From the NCBI GenBank assembly GCA_030549335.1, contig CM060190.1:73252118-73316117 (forward strand): DNA of 64,000 nucleotides, read 5' to 3'. How positions within the stretch are numbered: position 1 is the first letter of the stretch; every line of letters starts with the position of its first letter. This document shows positions 37,653 to 49,739 of the stretch, one piece after another. A program made the translations under genes and the position numbers. Source of the stretch: Pontederia crassipes (lineage: Eukaryota > Streptophyta > Magnoliopsida > Commelinales > Pontederiaceae). The notes under the pieces were generated by a model that saw only the letters and a program-made list of their open reading frames with translations, was not told the DNA's origin and did not search any database.

Positions 37653-38102
37653 TGTTTTTCTGTTTTTTTTTCCTTTTTTTCTTGTATCCTTTTCGATGCA
37701 TGCTCATGTTTATGTATTGTAGTATCTTCAGGAAGATGCATCATCAAATCATCCATGTTTTGGAACTAGTTCCTTTGTGTATTGATAAAAAAAGATGATT
37801 TCATAGTTATAACCAAATAAACCAAGTATAAATCATTAGTAGATGTGACCATTGAACCAACTAAGATTTTGAGACATCTGAGTTCTAAAAACGCAAAGCC
37901 CATAATTCAGTAGTCAAACAGTGATTCCAAATTTTAACAATCTGGCAGCAGATTTGCTCGAAACCAGATGCAATTGTAATAAGAAGCAAAAATTCAACCA
38001 AGCTCAGGAGATATCTCGGATTAACGTACGCATTGAAAGTAGACGTTTGAGATTAATTTAGTAAGAAGTGTTTATTTGTGGACCCTATTTCCTTAAACCT
38101 CC
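37653..38102. other. Kinase 3' UTR and spacer to LINE
   Basis: The stretch begins with T-rich sequence after the stop codon. TATGTATTGTAG at about 37711 and TGTATTGATAAAAAAAG at about 37776 are plausible near-upstream polyadenylation elements. No other gene is seen before the LINE tail at 38103. Confidence 0.4.
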
Positions 38103-38114
38103 TTTTTTTTTTTT
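38103..38114 (-). other. LINE poly(A) tail
   Basis: Twelve Ts on the plus strand (A12 on the element's strand) mark the 3' end of the LINE. Confidence 0.65.
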
Positions 38115-38654
38115 AAGGAAATGATGATTCATCAATTAAGTGATGACGTCTGTGTACATAACAAGGGGAACACCCGGAGGTGGAACGTCTACCCAAAAAG
38201 GATCGTTAGACGATCCACGAACAAAAGAAGCTAAGGTTAACATGGTTACATTTGAAATGCAAAAACTAGTGGTCATCATGAAGATGTCATGATTCACATG
38301 GAGATTCCTTATTGATGACAGCCACCACAGCAGAGGAATCAAACTCCAGAATTAGCATTTGAATTTCCTGGTTAACACATTATTGCAAGTCGGCAAGGAT
38401 CGCGCGCGCTTCCACCTCCAGCACAGAATGACAATGGCAAGGAAAGGTGCCTGCACAGATAAAAGTGGTATCAACATCCCTAATGATGTAGCTTGCTCCC
38501 CCACTCTAGTTCTGCTCACAAAGGAGCCCTCCGAATTCAATTTGAATCAGGATTAGGGTGGAGGCTCCCAAAAAACTAAGGTTTGGTTTGTTGGGGAAGT
38601 CCCATCAGCAATGATGGATGGGTTTAACTCATAATAAGAGATCAAGACTCGCGA
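38115..38654 (-). pseudogene. LINE ORF2 C-terminal RNase H-like remnant
   Basis: In shifting minus-strand frames one can read a short run ending VLEVEARAIL near 38420-38390 and a run LILEFDSSAVVAVIN near 38340-38295. These resemble the C-terminal RNase H domain found in many plant L1 elements. Several stops and at least one frameshift break it. Confidence 0.5.
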
Positions 38655-39322
38655 TCAGACCGCAACAGCGGTTACCAGACTGGAGTTGAAATATGCATCA
38701 TTTTTCATCTTCCAAATATTCCAAAGAGTTAAGACAAGTAGAGTTTGTAGATTAGCTTTTGAGGAGATAGGGATATTATTGCCCTCCAGTATCCATCCCC
38801 CATCTCCCCAATTATTAAAGTGTTGGAAGGTATAGCCAGTCTTCGTTTGGAACAGATTCCATAATTGCATGGATACAGTACAATAAAAAAAGATGTGACT
38901 ATTTGTTTCAATGCTGTTGCCACAAAGGGAACATTTGCATATGCAAAGAACCTGAATAGAAGATGTTTTGTTGGCAGAAGATTATGACCTAACTTCCAAA
39001 GAAAAATATGGATTTTTGGGGGAACACTGATGCACCAAATTTTTCTCCAGCCAGGCCATCCAGCATACTGAGGTGGCACATGTGGTCTACTAATGAAGTT
39101 ATAAACAAATTTAATTGTTGGAACCCCTTGGGTCCAGACCCAAGTGTCCTCATTGGGAAGAGCAAGCATATTGATAGATATAATCTTATCCACTAAACAT
39201 GATACAAAACATTCTATAAGAATCTCAACATTCCAAAAGTTGTGTGACATCAGATCAGCAGTCGTGCGGTTTACAATAGGTGAGAAAACATTAATATAAG
39301 TCGGCATGCAATATAAAGACAT
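38655..39322 (-). pseudogene. LINE ORF2 zf-RVT region
   Basis: The minus-strand frame 39322-38729 encodes VPPKIHIFLWKLGHNLLPTK, the hallmark of the zf-RVT zinc-binding domain of plant non-LTR reverse transcriptases. It is followed in another frame by LWNIWKMKNDAYF (about 38730-38690). The normally expected cysteines are only partly kept, and a frameshift separates the two pieces. Confidence 0.75.
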
Positions 39323-40122
39323 ATTGAAAATGCAGGGGTCATAGTAAGCATGAGTATTAATACCATTTCCAATGTGCTTCCTGATTCCAAGTTTAACATT
39401 GTCTAAAACCTGCAGAAGTTGTTTCTAGCACCAAGATTGTCTCAAATTAGTTGAGTTCTGATATTTAATGTGATTATTAATGGTATGCCAGGGGTGAGGG
39501 AGAATATATTTCTGAGTGATTAGCTTTGAGAAGAGTTTTTTAGAATGGTTGAGTGTGTTCATAATTCTTTTTTAGAGTAGGGCAATTTGCATATGTGATA
39601 GAGATTTGATACCTAAACCCCCATCTTGTTTAGATAGAAGAGTGGTCTCCCAAGGAATAAGGTGAAGCCCCTGCTTCTCCCCTGAGGAGGATCAAAGGAA
39701 AGATCTGGCTGACCTCTCAATGGAATCTAAAAGCCCTGCTGGGACATACAGAGAGTTGAGAATATATATTAGAGTAGAGGATAGTGTGAATTTAATTAGA
39801 ATGATTTTCCCAGCTTGAGTGAAGGTCTTTTTCTTCGAGCCAACAAGCCTCAGGTGATTCTTAGTTTCAATATGGATAAGAGATTTGCGATTGACATATT
39901 TGTAAGATATTGAAATTTCCAAATAAGTCAAAGGAAAGGAGTCAATTGGGATGCTTAATATATTTCTGATGAGGTTCTTTCTTCTCTGTGAAAATTTGGG
40001 AGGAAGATAGATAGCCAATTTATTTTCATTGATTTTTTGATTTGTTAGACTCTTGTATTGCTTAAGTAGCCTTTTGAGATTGTGACAGTTGGAAGCAGTA
40101 GTAGCCATGCAAATTAAAAGAT
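39323..40122 (-). pseudogene. LINE ORF2 reverse transcriptase, C-terminal piece
   Basis: The frame starts at the insertion site and continues with LLICMATTASNCHNLKRLL, then KINENKLAIYLPP, SFPLTYLEISIS and GKIILIKFTLSS. These correspond to the motifs downstream of the YADD box in L1-type enzymes (the usual LGxP is changed to LEIS). A stop codon at 39692-39694 interrupts the frame; readable sequence such as TTLLSKQDGGLGIKSL continues beyond it. Confidence 0.8.
40118..40122. repeat. Target-site duplication, left copy (AAGAT)
   Basis: AAGAT directly precedes the TG of the left LTR and is repeated exactly after the CA of the right LTR at 52054-52058. A five-base duplication is the norm for Ty3/gypsy integrases. 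Confidence 0.97.
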
Positions 40123-40764
40123 TGATGCATGCAAAATATAACATATTTTAGTTAATTATTTTAATTAAATTTTCTGTAATTTGATCATGGCATGCATCAT
40201 TTTTAGTCACTTTTAATCGTAATTCCGGATTTATCAATTTTAATTATTAAATTCTCTAAATATTTTAATTGTGGATGGATTAACTAAACTTGGATAATTA
40301 TTTTGCAGGAAAATTAGAATCTCGGCCGAAATTCAAAGAAATTATTTCTTACGGCCGAGATTTTTACACCCAAGTCGTTACGGCCGAGATTTCTAGGGCG
40401 TAACAAGATTTAATTCTTTGTTACGGCTAACATTTGAAGGCGTAAAGATAAAATGATTTTATCTTTTGGGCGTAATGGCATGAAGATAAAGATGTTACGG
40501 CCGAAATTTGGAGGGCGTAATGGCATGAAGATGAAGGGCGTAACAAGATAAAAAAAATTGAGTTTATCTTTGGGCGTAACAAGATTTGAAGGCGTAAAAG
40601 ATAAAATAAATCCTTACGGCCGAGACTCGAAGGGAGTAAAGATAAGAAAGATTTATCTTTGGGCGTAATGATAAAAGGATTTATCTTTGGCCGAGTTTAT
40701 CTTATAAATTTAAAGTTAACCGTACGATGTTACGGCCGAGATCAAATTGAAGTCGTCCGCACCC

Positions 40765-40772
40765 TATAAATA
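40765..40772 (+). promoter_or_regulatory. TATA box of the 5' LTR
   Basis: CCCTATAAATACGTG lies just downstream of the motif cluster. The transcription start is expected 25-35 bp further on, near 40800, so U3 would be about 680 bp. Confidence 0.75.
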
Positions 40773-41167
40773 CGTGAAGAATCCATCGTTTCAAGGGGTG
40801 CTCTGAAGTTCAGGTTTCTTCCACGGCGAGTCGTGAGCTCTGCAGGCTACGACCAAGAGGAGAGAGGTGCGACGGCTGAAAGTTGATCGCGACCCTGATC
40901 AAGTCCGAGAGGCTGCCCGACTGTCTGCCCAATTCGAGAGCTCTACTTCTATTTTGGGTGTAATTCTTTCGATTATTATTGTTATTTTATTATTATCTCT
41001 CCAGAATTTCTAGGATGAACTCCATGTTTTTAGGATTATTATTTTAGGAGATTATTAATTGAAGGGAAATGTTTGGACCCTACTTTATTTGTTTTAATCT
41101 TTTCTGATCAATTATTAATTGTGCTTAATGCTTTTATGTTAGTTAATTGAATTTCTGAATTAGGCTA

Positions 41168-41445
41168 TACCAGTTTGTGGAGTGTTTAATTTCAGAATTC
41201 ATTATACTAATTATAATTGATTTTATTTGAAATTAATAATTGACATAAATTTGATAACTAGTGTGTGGAGAATCAAGTTTGTGTGGTCTATTAATCTATA
41301 CCAGTTTGTGGAGTGATTAATAGTCTAGAGAATTCAATTTAATGCATCTTAATTTTAATATGATTTTGGGGGTACCAGTCGTGGAGACTTCAAGTCTTAT
41401 TAAATTAAGATAGTTCTATATGATTAAATTGAGGGATGCCAGTCG
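41168..41445 (+). repeat. Short direct repeats in U5 region
   Basis: CTATACCAGTTTGTGGAGTG occurs at 41164 and again at 41295. GCCAGTCGTGGAGAC/ACCAGTCGTGGAGAC occurs at about 41376 and 41430. All share the phrase CCAGT..GTGGAG. Confidence 0.8.
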
Positions 41446-41792
41446 TGGAGACCACAAGTTAATCATGGTAGATTACTTTAGGGAGACTCTAATCCATCTT
41501 TAAAGATTAAAGTTATCTTTTATGGTTCAAATATTTATCTTGATCTATTTTCATCCTAAGGCCTAACTTCAACACCACTATCTTATCTTTATCTTATTTT
41601 CTTTATTTTATTTCATAAAACATCTTTCCAAAAATCCATGTTTTTCCTCTCTTATTAATTTATAAATTCAGATATTGAATTAATAATATTCCTCGTGGGT
41701 TCGACACTCTTACTCCTTTTTACTATATTACTTGAGCGACTAGTGCACTTGCTAGCAAATTTTATTGTTACAATTACAACGCATCAAGTTTT

Positions 41793-41810
41793 TGGCGCCG
41801 TTGCCGGGGA
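41793..41810 (+). other. Primer-binding site, tRNA-Asp type
   Basis: TGGCGCCGTTGCCGGGGA is complementary to the 3' end of plant tRNA-Asp(GTC), the usual primer of Athila-type elements. Six bases separate it from the LTR end, a slightly larger gap than usual. Confidence 0.9.
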
Positions 41811-43128
41811 ATATTTTATTAATTAATTTCTGATTTTTATGAATTATTAGGAGATGTAATTAAATTGTAAATAATTCTCTGTGCATATGTATTAATTGTT
41901 TTAATTATTTTTGTGAATAAATTGACATTTTTTCTTTTGCAGATAAAGGTCACAATAATTTTTTTTTATTTATTTATCTACTTTCGGTTTAAAAATCCGA
42001 CGCCGATTGGATTTTTTTCAAAATTACACTGTCGACTTATGGATTTACGACTTTAAATTTAATGTGTCGGTTTTATTAATTTTACGGCCTCGCTGAAATT
42101 TAAACTTTCAATCTTTACGGCCGTAATATTTTATTTGATCTGATTTCGTTGTTTTACGACCGTAAGAAATTGACTTAATTCATTTTCGGCCGTAATGATT
42201 CAATTTTTATTTCGGCCGAAACCCTATTTTTCTTTACGGCCTCGTGTTGACATCATCTCGGCCGAAGTGACCTCATCTTAATTGACGATTTAATCTTTTT
42301 ACGGCCGAAATGATCTCATGTTTCATTTTTACGGCCGAGAATTAATCTCATGGTTTTACGGCCGTAAAATTTCTGAACATTCGTTTTTTACGCCATCTTC
42401 CGACCCAATTGATTTGTGATTTTTTTTATTTTCGGCCGTAATGGATAAAGATAGTAGTTTGAACTTTTGATTTGACTTTGTTTTGGCCGAAGTGATTCAG
42501 TTTGTCTCGGCCGTAATGGATCATCCGACATTGATTTTACTGCTTTCCAGCCGATTAATATGTGTTGATGTTTTACCTCTCATTGTTTTACGGCCGATAT
42601 GAACTATATTCTTTGTCGGCCGTAATGATTCAATTGGCAACATTTCATTCAACTTTTTTTCGGCCGAGATAATTCATCACCATGCTAATTTTTACGCCTT
42701 CACGTTGAATCTTTTTCAACACTATTTTACGATTTTTACGGACGAACGAGCCTCGGATTACTAATCTAATTTCGGCCGTAAATCTATTTCTGTAATTACG
42801 GCCGATCAATCTTATTTCTCTGAAAATAATTTTGATTATTTCTGATTATTAACTTACGTTCGCAAATTAGTTCGGACTTATTTGGTGCGATTTGCTACAT
42901 CATCATAAATTCTTTTGGGTCGACATTAATATTTGATATTCATATTGGTTTGAAGAATTTCTGAAAAGTTCCTCTCGAAAATTAATTTTAATGACGAATT
43001 CTATCGTGCCGAAGGACTTTATTTGTAAAAACTCATTTTTCGTGACCTATTATCTGAATTTCTTTATTCTTGTATATATTTTATTTTATTCTTTTATCTT
43101 ACTGAAAATTGGTTGTTGCAGGTACTAA
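41811..43128 (+). other. 5' leader of the Athila element
   Basis: No long reading frame. Fourteen CGGCCG-centred motifs lie between about 42116 and 42810, in both orientations. The last part is pyrimidine-rich and ends TTGTTGCAGGTACTAATTG just before the gag frame, which looks like a splice acceptor. A similar TTCTTTTGCAG occurs at about 41932-41942. Confidence 0.75.
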
Positions 43129-46100
43129 TTGAAGATTAAATCACAACCAATCCTGGAATCTTCTGATAAGCGCACTAGGAGTTCAAATCCACTGTTGGAA
43201 TTTGATCCTGAGATTGAAAGAACCTATCGTCGATTACGAAGAAATATAAGAAAAATGGCGGAACAAGCACGCGACAATCAGAGACTGGAGCAACAGAATG
43301 AACTGGTTCCACCATATAATAATCGGCGAGAAGATAAAGCAGAACTTTCTATGAGAGAATATGTCTCGGCCAGATACAGTGACCGAGAATCATGCATCGT
43401 GCTGCCTGATATTAACGCAAATAATTTTGAGATAAATCCCGCAATCGTGAGGATGATACAAGCATCCCAATTTGGAGGAGGATTTCATGAAGACCCTCAC
43501 GATCACCTTGATAAATTTCTTGCTACTCTGAGCACCTTTAGAAATAATAATGTTTCTTCTGAAGTTATTCGTTTATTATTATTTCCTCAATCTTTACGTG
43601 ACAAAGCTTCCACCTGGTTTAAAACTTTGCCTGCAGGATCAATTCATTCTTGGTTGGAGCTGGTAGAAAAATTTGTTGGAAAATATTGCCCACCACAAAA
43701 GGCAGGCAAATATCGAAGGGAGCTGAGGGCATTTGTTCAAGACGATAACGAGACGTTATATGAAGCCTGGGAACGATATAAGGAACTGCTGGCCAGAGTT
43801 CCTGACAACAGAATTCCAAAATGGCAAGTAATGGAAGATTTTTACCATGGATTACGACCTGCAGATCAAGACAAACTCGATCAATCAGCAGGAGGGACAG
43901 TACTGGGATCTAAACGTCCTAGTGAGATACAAGATATAATTGAAGCTGTAGCCCTCAAGTCAAGCCAAGAAAGGAGACCACCTCGCCGAACTCATGATAT
44001 GCATGCTACAGAAAGTAAAAATTCTTCTGAAGTAGTGACTCAGCTGGAGTCACTTAATCACAAATTTGAGCAGATGATGTCATTAATGGTGTGCAACAAC
44101 TGTGGAGGAGGACATGCAAGCAATTATTGTCCTCAAGGTAACATTTCTAATCCTGATCATATTGAAAATGCTAACTTTGTCTCCAATCCATTTTTCAGGA
44201 ATAATGACTATGGTTGGAGGAACAATCAGAAGTTTCCTTACAGGTCAAATCAAGGGCAAGTTTTTGAGAAATTTCAGAATCAAGCTCATCCACAAAATTA
44301 TACACTTTTGAGAAAGCAACAAGAAGCTCCTGTCCAACAATCGACTAATCCTATGGAAGAAATGATGGCAAGAGTTATTGACACTATGCAAGCCATGCAG
44401 AAGACAATGGAAACAAGGGCAAACAATCAAGATGCTACAATCAGGAATTTAGAAATGCAAATAGGGCAGATGGCCAATATGATGGCAGGACGTGCACCAG
44501 GGACTCTTCCAAGCAATACAGAGAAAAATCCTAAAGAAGAGACCAAAGCTGTGACTCTTAGAAGTGGGAAACAATTGAGAAGTCTGAGATTAGATTCCCC
44601 GCCAAGAGTAATTGATCAAACTGAAGCATTAAAGACACAAGATCAGACTACTGAAGATATCAATCTGAAGAAAAAAGAAACTGACATAAAGGATCTACCC
44701 TATCCACAAAAATTTCGCAAAGAACAGTTAGATAAGCAATTTTCTCGCTTTCTTGATATTCTGAAGCAATTATCTATTAACATTCCTTTTCATGAAGCTT
44801 TACAAATGATGCCGAGCTATGCTAAATTCATGAAGGATATATTATCTTCAAGAAGAAGGTTTGAAAACACTGAGAAAGTATTGTTGACATCAGAGTGTAG
44901 TGCCATTTACGATCGTGATATACCTAGAAAAATGAAAGATCCTGGAACCTTCACTATACCTTGCACTATAGGAAAATTCTTTTGTGCACAAGCTTTATGT
45001 GATCTTGGTGCTAGTATTAGTTTAATGCCACATTCTATATTTGTGCAGCTAGGTTATGGAGAACTTGAAGAAACAAGCATGACTCTTCAATTCGCAGATT
45101 CTTCATGCAAGAGACCCCGAGGAATATTAAGAGATGTTTTGGTAAAGGTTGATAAATTTGTTTTTCCTGCAGATTTTATTGTTCTGGATATGAAGGCAGA
45201 TGAAAAAACCCCCATCATCCTCGGGAGACCATTCCTAGCAACAGGAAACGCACTCATAGATGTTCAACAAGGGATGCTCAAACTTCGCGTCAACAATGAA
45301 GACATCACGTTCAATATAAAAAATTCTCTCAAACAACCTTTTGATCACTCATCCTGTTATGCTATTGATTCTATAGAAGATGACACGACTGATGCTTTTG
45401 ATGATATTGTTGCAGATTTTGTTTCGGATCCATATGCTAAGGAAGCTTTGGAAATGATGGAGGATTCTAGAGAAATTGTGGGAGAGGATAATGTGCCAAT
45501 AACAACAGAGACATTCGAGGACGAAATTGAAAAATTGGATTGTCCTCCAAAATTCGAACTTAAAGAACTTCCATCTCATTTAAGATATGCTTTTCTTGAA
45601 AATAATACTTACCCAGTTATCATATCTGCTGACTTGACAGATGACATGGAGAATAAACTTCTGGAAGTATTAAGGCAACACAAGAAAGCAATTGCTTGGT
45701 CTATCTCAGATATCAGGGGCATCTCTCCTACAATTTGCATGCACAAGATTTTGATGGAGGACAATGCCAAGCCAATTGCTCAATATCAAAGAAGGCTCAA
45801 CCCAACTTTAAAGGAAGTTGTGAAAAAGGAGGTCATCAAACTCCTTGATGCAGGTATTATATATGCCATTTCTGATAGTTCATGGATAAGTCCCGTGCAA
45901 GTAGTCCCTAAGAAAGGAGGAATCACTGTGGTAAGTAATAAAAATAATGAATTGGTACCTCAAAGAACAGTTACAGGTTGGAGAGTATGTATAGACTATA
46001 GGAAGCTTAATGATGCTACCCGCAAGGATCATTTTCCATTACCTTTTATTGACCAAATGTTGGAGCGTGTTGCAGGTCATAGCTATTATTGTTTTCTAGA

Positions 46101-48459
46101 TGGCTATTCTGGATACAATCAAATAGCAGTAGCACCTGAGGATCAAGAAAAGACAACGTTCACATGTCCATATGGAACGTTTGCCTATAGAAGGATGCCA
46201 TTTGGTCTATGCAACGCTCCAGCAACATTCCAAAGATGCATGATGTCAATCTTTGCAGATATGAATGAGAAGATACTCGAAGTTTTCATGGATGATTTTA
46301 CACTTTTTGGTAGCTCGTTTAATAATTGTTTGGATAACTTATCTCTAGTTTTGCAGAGATGTGAAGAAACGAATTTGGTCCTTAACTGGGAGAAATGTCA
46401 CTTCATGGTTAAGGAGGGTATAGTTCTTGGCCACAAAATTTCAGAAAAAGGAATTGAAGTGGATAAGGCCAAGATAGATGTTATTGCAAATCTGCCTCCT
46501 CCAACCAATGTGAAGGGCATTCGAAGCTTCCTTGGGCACGCAGGATTTTATCGCCGTTTTATCAAAGATTTTTCAAAAATGGCTAAACCCTTAACTAATC
46601 TTCTTGCTAAGGACACAAAATTTGATTTTAATTCAGATTGTCTTGCTGCCTTTAATTTATTAAAGGAAATGCTAATTTCTGCACCTGTTGTTGTTGCACC
46701 AGACTGGTCTCTACCATTCGAGATGATGTGTGACGCGAGTGATGGTGCTATTGGAGCTGTGTTGGGGCAAAGAAAGGATAAAACATTTCATGTCATATAT
46801 TATGCAAGCCGAACATTGAATGCTGCCCAACTAAATTATGCAACAACAGAGAAGGAGTTTCTTGCTATTATTTTTGCTTTTGACAAGTTTAGATCATATC
46901 TAATTTGTTCAAAAATTATTGTGTACACAGATCATGCAGCCATCAAGCACTTGATGAGCAAACAAGATGCCAAACCTAGACTGATCCGATGGATACTACT
47001 TTTGCAAGAGTTCGATGTGGAAGTAAAAGACAAAAAAGGGACTGAGAACTTATTAGCTGATCACCTATCTCGGTTGGAGCCATCTCCAAGAGAAGTCACA
47101 GACATACTTGAAGAATTCCCAGACGAGAAACTTTTTTCTATCTCTACAATTTTTCAATTTTCTGACACTACACCATGGTTCGCTGATTTTGCTAATTACC
47201 TTGCAGGACATTACATTCCAAAGGGCATGACAACTCATCAGAAAAGGAAATTCTTATCTGATGTTAAGAATTATCACTGGGAAGATCCTTACCTTTTCCG
47301 ATTATGTGCAGATCAAATAGTTCGAAGATGTGTTCACGAAGATGAGATTGATAATATCCTAAGTCATTGCCACGATGGACAAGCTGGAGGTCACTTCGGA
47401 CCCAATCGAACAGCAGCTAAGGTACTTGAATGTGGACTATATTGGCCAACCATTTACCGAGATGCAAGAAACTACTGTAAGTATTGTGACAAATGCCAAA
47501 GGACAGGTAATATTTCTCGTCGAGATGAAATGCCTCTCACAAATATTTTACAATGTGATATTTTTGATGTTTGGGGTATTGACTTTATGGGACCATTCCC
47601 TAAATCCTTTAACAACCAATACATCTTAGTGGCGGTTGATTATGTTTCCAAATGGGTAGAAGCTGTAGCCACACCAACAAATGAGGCCAAGGTAGTTGCC
47701 AACTTTCTAAGAAAAAATATTTTTACTCGATTTGGAACACCTAGGACTATCATAAGTGACAATGGAACACATTTCTGCAATAAAATAATGTCAACTCTTC
47801 TTAATAGATTTGGAGTCAAACATTTTTTGAGTACACCATATCATGCCCAATCTTGTGGACAAGTGGAAATTTCAAATAGAGAAATAAAAAGGATTCTAGA
47901 GAAAACTGTAAATTCATCTAGGAAAGACTGGTCTTTGAAATTAGATGATGCACTCTGGGCATATAGGACTGCTTTTAAAACACCCATAGGTACTTCTCCT
48001 TATAAATTAGTTTTTGGAAAAGCATGTCACCTTCCTGTAGAACTAGAACACAGGGCTTATTGGGCAATAAAATTTTTAAATATGAATCTAAAATCATCAC
48101 AATCTGAAAGGTTATTACAATTAAATGAGCTTGATGAATTTAGACAATATGCATACGAAAACAGTAAGCTATATAAAGAACGCACAAAAAATTTACATGA
48201 CCTGCATATCAAACATAAAGAATTTTTACCTGGTCAACAAGTACTTCTTTATAATAGCAAACTCAGATTATTTCCTGGAAAACTTAAATCAAGATGGACC
48301 GGACCTTATGTTATAATTAATTGTTCACCCTATGGAACTTTTGAGATTGAATCATTAGACAAAAAACAAAGACTCAAAGTGAATGGACATAGATTGAAAC
48401 TTTATCATGGTGGCACTTATTATCATAACCTTTCTATGATCACTCTTTATGATGTGTGA
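43129..48459 (+). CDS. gag-pol: Athila-type Gag-Pol polyprotein
   Basis: One frame of 1,776 codons runs from after an in-frame TAA (43126) to TGA at 48457-48459. The first codon listed is TTG; the first ATG is at 43255 (residue 43, MAEQARDNQ), giving 1,734 aa by normal initiation. Order of domains: retrotransposon gag (about 85-275), CCHC knuckle [13 protein letters not shown] (322-334), aspartic protease DLGAS with D625 and ILGRP (697-701), reverse transcriptase with FMDD (D1055, D1056), RNase H from about 1195 (D1202), integrase H1415, H1422, C1453, C1456, then D1485, D1544, E1580 (D-58-D-35-E), and a GPY-like segment (G1725). Single-frame gag-pol is usual for Athila/Tat elements. Variations seen: Leu in place of Ser/Thr in the protease DSG box (normal in this lineage) and SCGQ where NGQ is typical near the integrase Glu. 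No internal stop or shift. Confidence 0.95.
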   Translation: MKIKSQPILESSDKRTRSSNPLLEFDPEIERTYRRLRRNIRKMAEQARDNQRLEQQNELVPPYNNRREDKAELSMREYVSARYSDRESCIVLPDINANNFEINPAIVRMIQASQFGGGFHEDPHDHLDKFLATLSTFRNNNVSSEVIRLLLFPQSLRDKASTWFKTLPAGSIHSWLELVEKFVGKYCPPQKAGKYRRELRAFVQDDNETLYEAWERYKELLARVPDNRIPKWQVMEDFYHGLRPADQDKLDQSAGGTVLGSKRPSEIQDIIEAVALKSSQERRPPRRTHDMHATESKNSSEVVTQLESLNHKFEQMMSLMVCNNCGGGHASNYCPQGNISNPDHIENANFVSNPFFRNNDYGWRNNQKFPYRSNQGQVFEKFQNQAHPQNYTLLRKQQEAPVQQSTNPMEEMMARVIDTMQAMQKTMETRANNQDATIRNLEMQIGQMANMMAGRAPGTLPSNTEKNPKEETKAVTLRSGKQLRSLRLDSPPRVIDQTEALKTQDQTTEDINLKKKETDIKDLPYPQKFRKEQLDKQFSRFLDILKQLSINIPFHEALQMMPSYAKFMKDILSSRRRFENTEKVLLTSECSAIYDRDIPRKMKDPGTFTIPCTIGKFFCAQALCDLGASISLMPHSIFVQLGYGELEETSMTLQFADSSCKRPRGILRDVLVKVDKFVFPADFIVLDMKADEKTPIILGRPFLATGNALIDVQQGMLKLRVNNEDITFNIKNSLKQPFDHSSCYAIDSIEDDTTDAFDDIVADFVSDPYAKEALEMMEDSREIVGEDNVPITTETFEDEIEKLDCPPKFELKELPSHLRYAFLENNTYPVIISADLTDDMENKLLEVLRQHKKAIAWSISDIRGISPTICMHKILMEDNAKPIAQYQRRLNPTLKEVVKKEVIKLLDAGIIYAISDSSWISPVQVVPKKGGITVVSNKNNELVPQRTVTGWRVCIDYRKLNDATRKDHFPLPFIDQMLERVAGHSYYCFLDGYSGYNQIAVAPEDQEKTTFTCPYGTFAYRRMPFGLCNAPATFQRCMMSIFADMNEKILEVFMDDFTLFGSSFNNCLDNLSLVLQRCEETNLVLNWEKCHFMVKEGIVLGHKISEKGIEVDKAKIDVIANLPPPTNVKGIRSFLGHAGFYRRFIKDFSKMAKPLTNLLAKDTKFDFNSDCLAAFNLLKEMLISAPVVVAPDWSLPFEMMCDASDGAIGAVLGQRKDKTFHVIYYASRTLNAAQLNYATTEKEFLAIIFAFDKFRSYLICSKIIVYTDHAAIKHLMSKQDAKPRLIRWILLLQEFDVEVKDKKGTENLLADHLSRLEPSPREVTDILEEFPDEKLFSISTIFQFSDTTPWFADFANYLAGHYIPKGMTTHQKRKFLSDVKNYHWEDPYLFRLCADQIVRRCVHEDEIDNILSHCHDGQAGGHFGPNRTAAKVLECGLYWPTIYRDARNYCKYCDKCQRTGNISRRDEMPLTNILQCDIFDVWGIDFMGPFPKSFNNQYILVAVDYVSKWVEAVATPTNEAKVVANFLRKNIFTRFGTPRTIISDNGTHFCNKIMSTLLNRFGVKHFLSTPYHAQSCGQVEISNREIKRILEKTVNSSRKDWSLKLDDALWAYRTAFKTPIGTSPYKLVFGKACHLPVELEHRAYWAIKFLNMNLKSSQSERLLQLNELDEFRQYAYENSKLYKERTKNLHDLHIKHKEFLPGQQVLLYNSKLRLFPGKLKSRWTGPYVIINCSPYGTFEIESLDKKQRLKVNGHRLKLYHGGTYYHNLSMITLYDV

Positions 48460-48689
48460 AATTTTCATCAGAACTAAGTCAAGCTGACGACTATAAATCA
48501 GAACTATTTTTTATCCTTTTTATTTATTTCAGATTTTGTGGTAATAGTTTTATCTTGTTGAGTCATCTGCGGAAGGAGAGACCTCGGACAATCGGCCAAG
48601 CTCTTACGACATGACCCTTCACATTGGAAAGGTAAGTTTACGCCCGAAGTTTCATCTATAAATTTTGACCCTTTCCACATCTTTACAGA

Positions 48690-49070
48690 TCTAAATCTTC
48701 GGCCGAGCTTCTTTTCCTTACGGCCGAAGTCTCAAACGCCAACCGTCGATCCTTACGCCCAAAGTTCCATGCCACCTGTACTCCTTACGGCCGAAGTTGC
48801 AACCCTACTGTGCATTACGGCCGAAGTTCCGGAGCCTCAACACCATTACGCCCTGTGCGTTACGGCCAAGCTTCCACGCCGATTTCGTTTTACGGCCGAA
48901 GAACCGTCACCATCACCGCTGCTTCCTTACGCCCAAAGTGCCACCACATATTCGTTACGGCCGAAGTTTCTTACGGCCGAGATTGCACGGCTAAGATCTT
49001 CATCAACAAAATTTTGCGGCCAAGCTTTTTTTCGGCCGAGATCTCCTCTCACCGACACCATTTGCGGCCG
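48690..49070 (+). repeat. CGGCCG motif array, 3' region
   Basis: TTACGGCCGAAGT or close variants occur at about 48719, 48786, 48815, 48889, 48956 and 48971, with TTCGGCCGAG at 48692 and 49031 and TGCGGCCGAC at 49062. Decayed forms (TTACGCCC, TTACGGCCAAG) fill the gaps. Confidence 0.85.
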
Positions 49071-49229
49071 ACACCTTCATCATGCCGAGCATCTCTCCAC
49101 CGACAATAAATCCGGTTGTATCTTTTCTCTTTTCTTTATTTTTATTTTTATTTCTTTAGTTTTTTTTATATATATATATATCTTTTCACTTTCCCGTGCT
49201 GGCTCAACACTGAGGACAGTGTCTAGTTC

Positions 49230-49246
49230 AAGCTTGGGGGAGTTTG
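49230..49246 (+). other. Internal copy of the purine-tract block
   Basis: AAGCTTGGGGGAGTTTG is identical to the block at 50375-50391 abutting the 3' LTR. Both are preceded by a GAGGACA phrase. It may be a second (central-type) polypurine tract or a remnant of a duplicated 3' end. Confidence 0.7.
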
Positions 49247-49739
49247 CATTTCATGCATTGCATCTTTCTGTTTATTTGCTTATGTCTGCATCTATAAAAA
49301 AAAAAAAAAAAAAATTTTGCAAAATTTGAAAATCTTCTAAAAAATACCATTGCATGCATTTATTTTTGCTACCATCTAACAAACTCTTGTCTTACTGTGT
49401 TAATTATCTTTTAGTAGAAGTTCAAAGACATGTTGTTAATTGATGAAATTTGAATACTTTTCTTTCTTATCACTTGCTATTTTAGTATCAAACTTATGGA
49501 CTATGTGCCTATGCTAAGTAGAATTGTGAATGACTAGACGACAAAATCATATTCATGCCTTTTTATTTCTTTTAAGTCTTGATAATAGTAGCCTTCTTAT
49601 TGACCATATCAAGTACTTTTTGAGCTTATAAAAATTGAAAATGAATAAAAAAAAGAAGGGTTAGTTAAACCCCAACAAATAATTATGCTAAAAAAAAAAA
49701 AAAAAAAGTTGAATAAAGTTATGTGTAGGTACAAAAGTG

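Larger units (their letters stand above)
40123..41786 (+). repeat. 5' LTR (1,664 bp)
   Basis: Starts TGATGCATGCAAAATATAAC and ends CAATTACAACGCATCA. Contains six CGGCCG-centred motifs (40321-40740) upstream of the TATA box and inverted GGGCGTAA variants among them. The two other phrases repeated in it are ATACCAGTTTGTGGAGTG (41168 and 41297) and CCAGTCGTGGAGAC (41376 and 41430). Confidence 0.97.

Noticed and set aside
48769..49329. 186-codon frame after pol as an env-like gene
   Set aside because: It is made of the repeated CGGCCG motif read as Leu-Thr-Ala-Glu and ends in poly-Lys from an A run; no signal peptide or transmembrane envelope layout.
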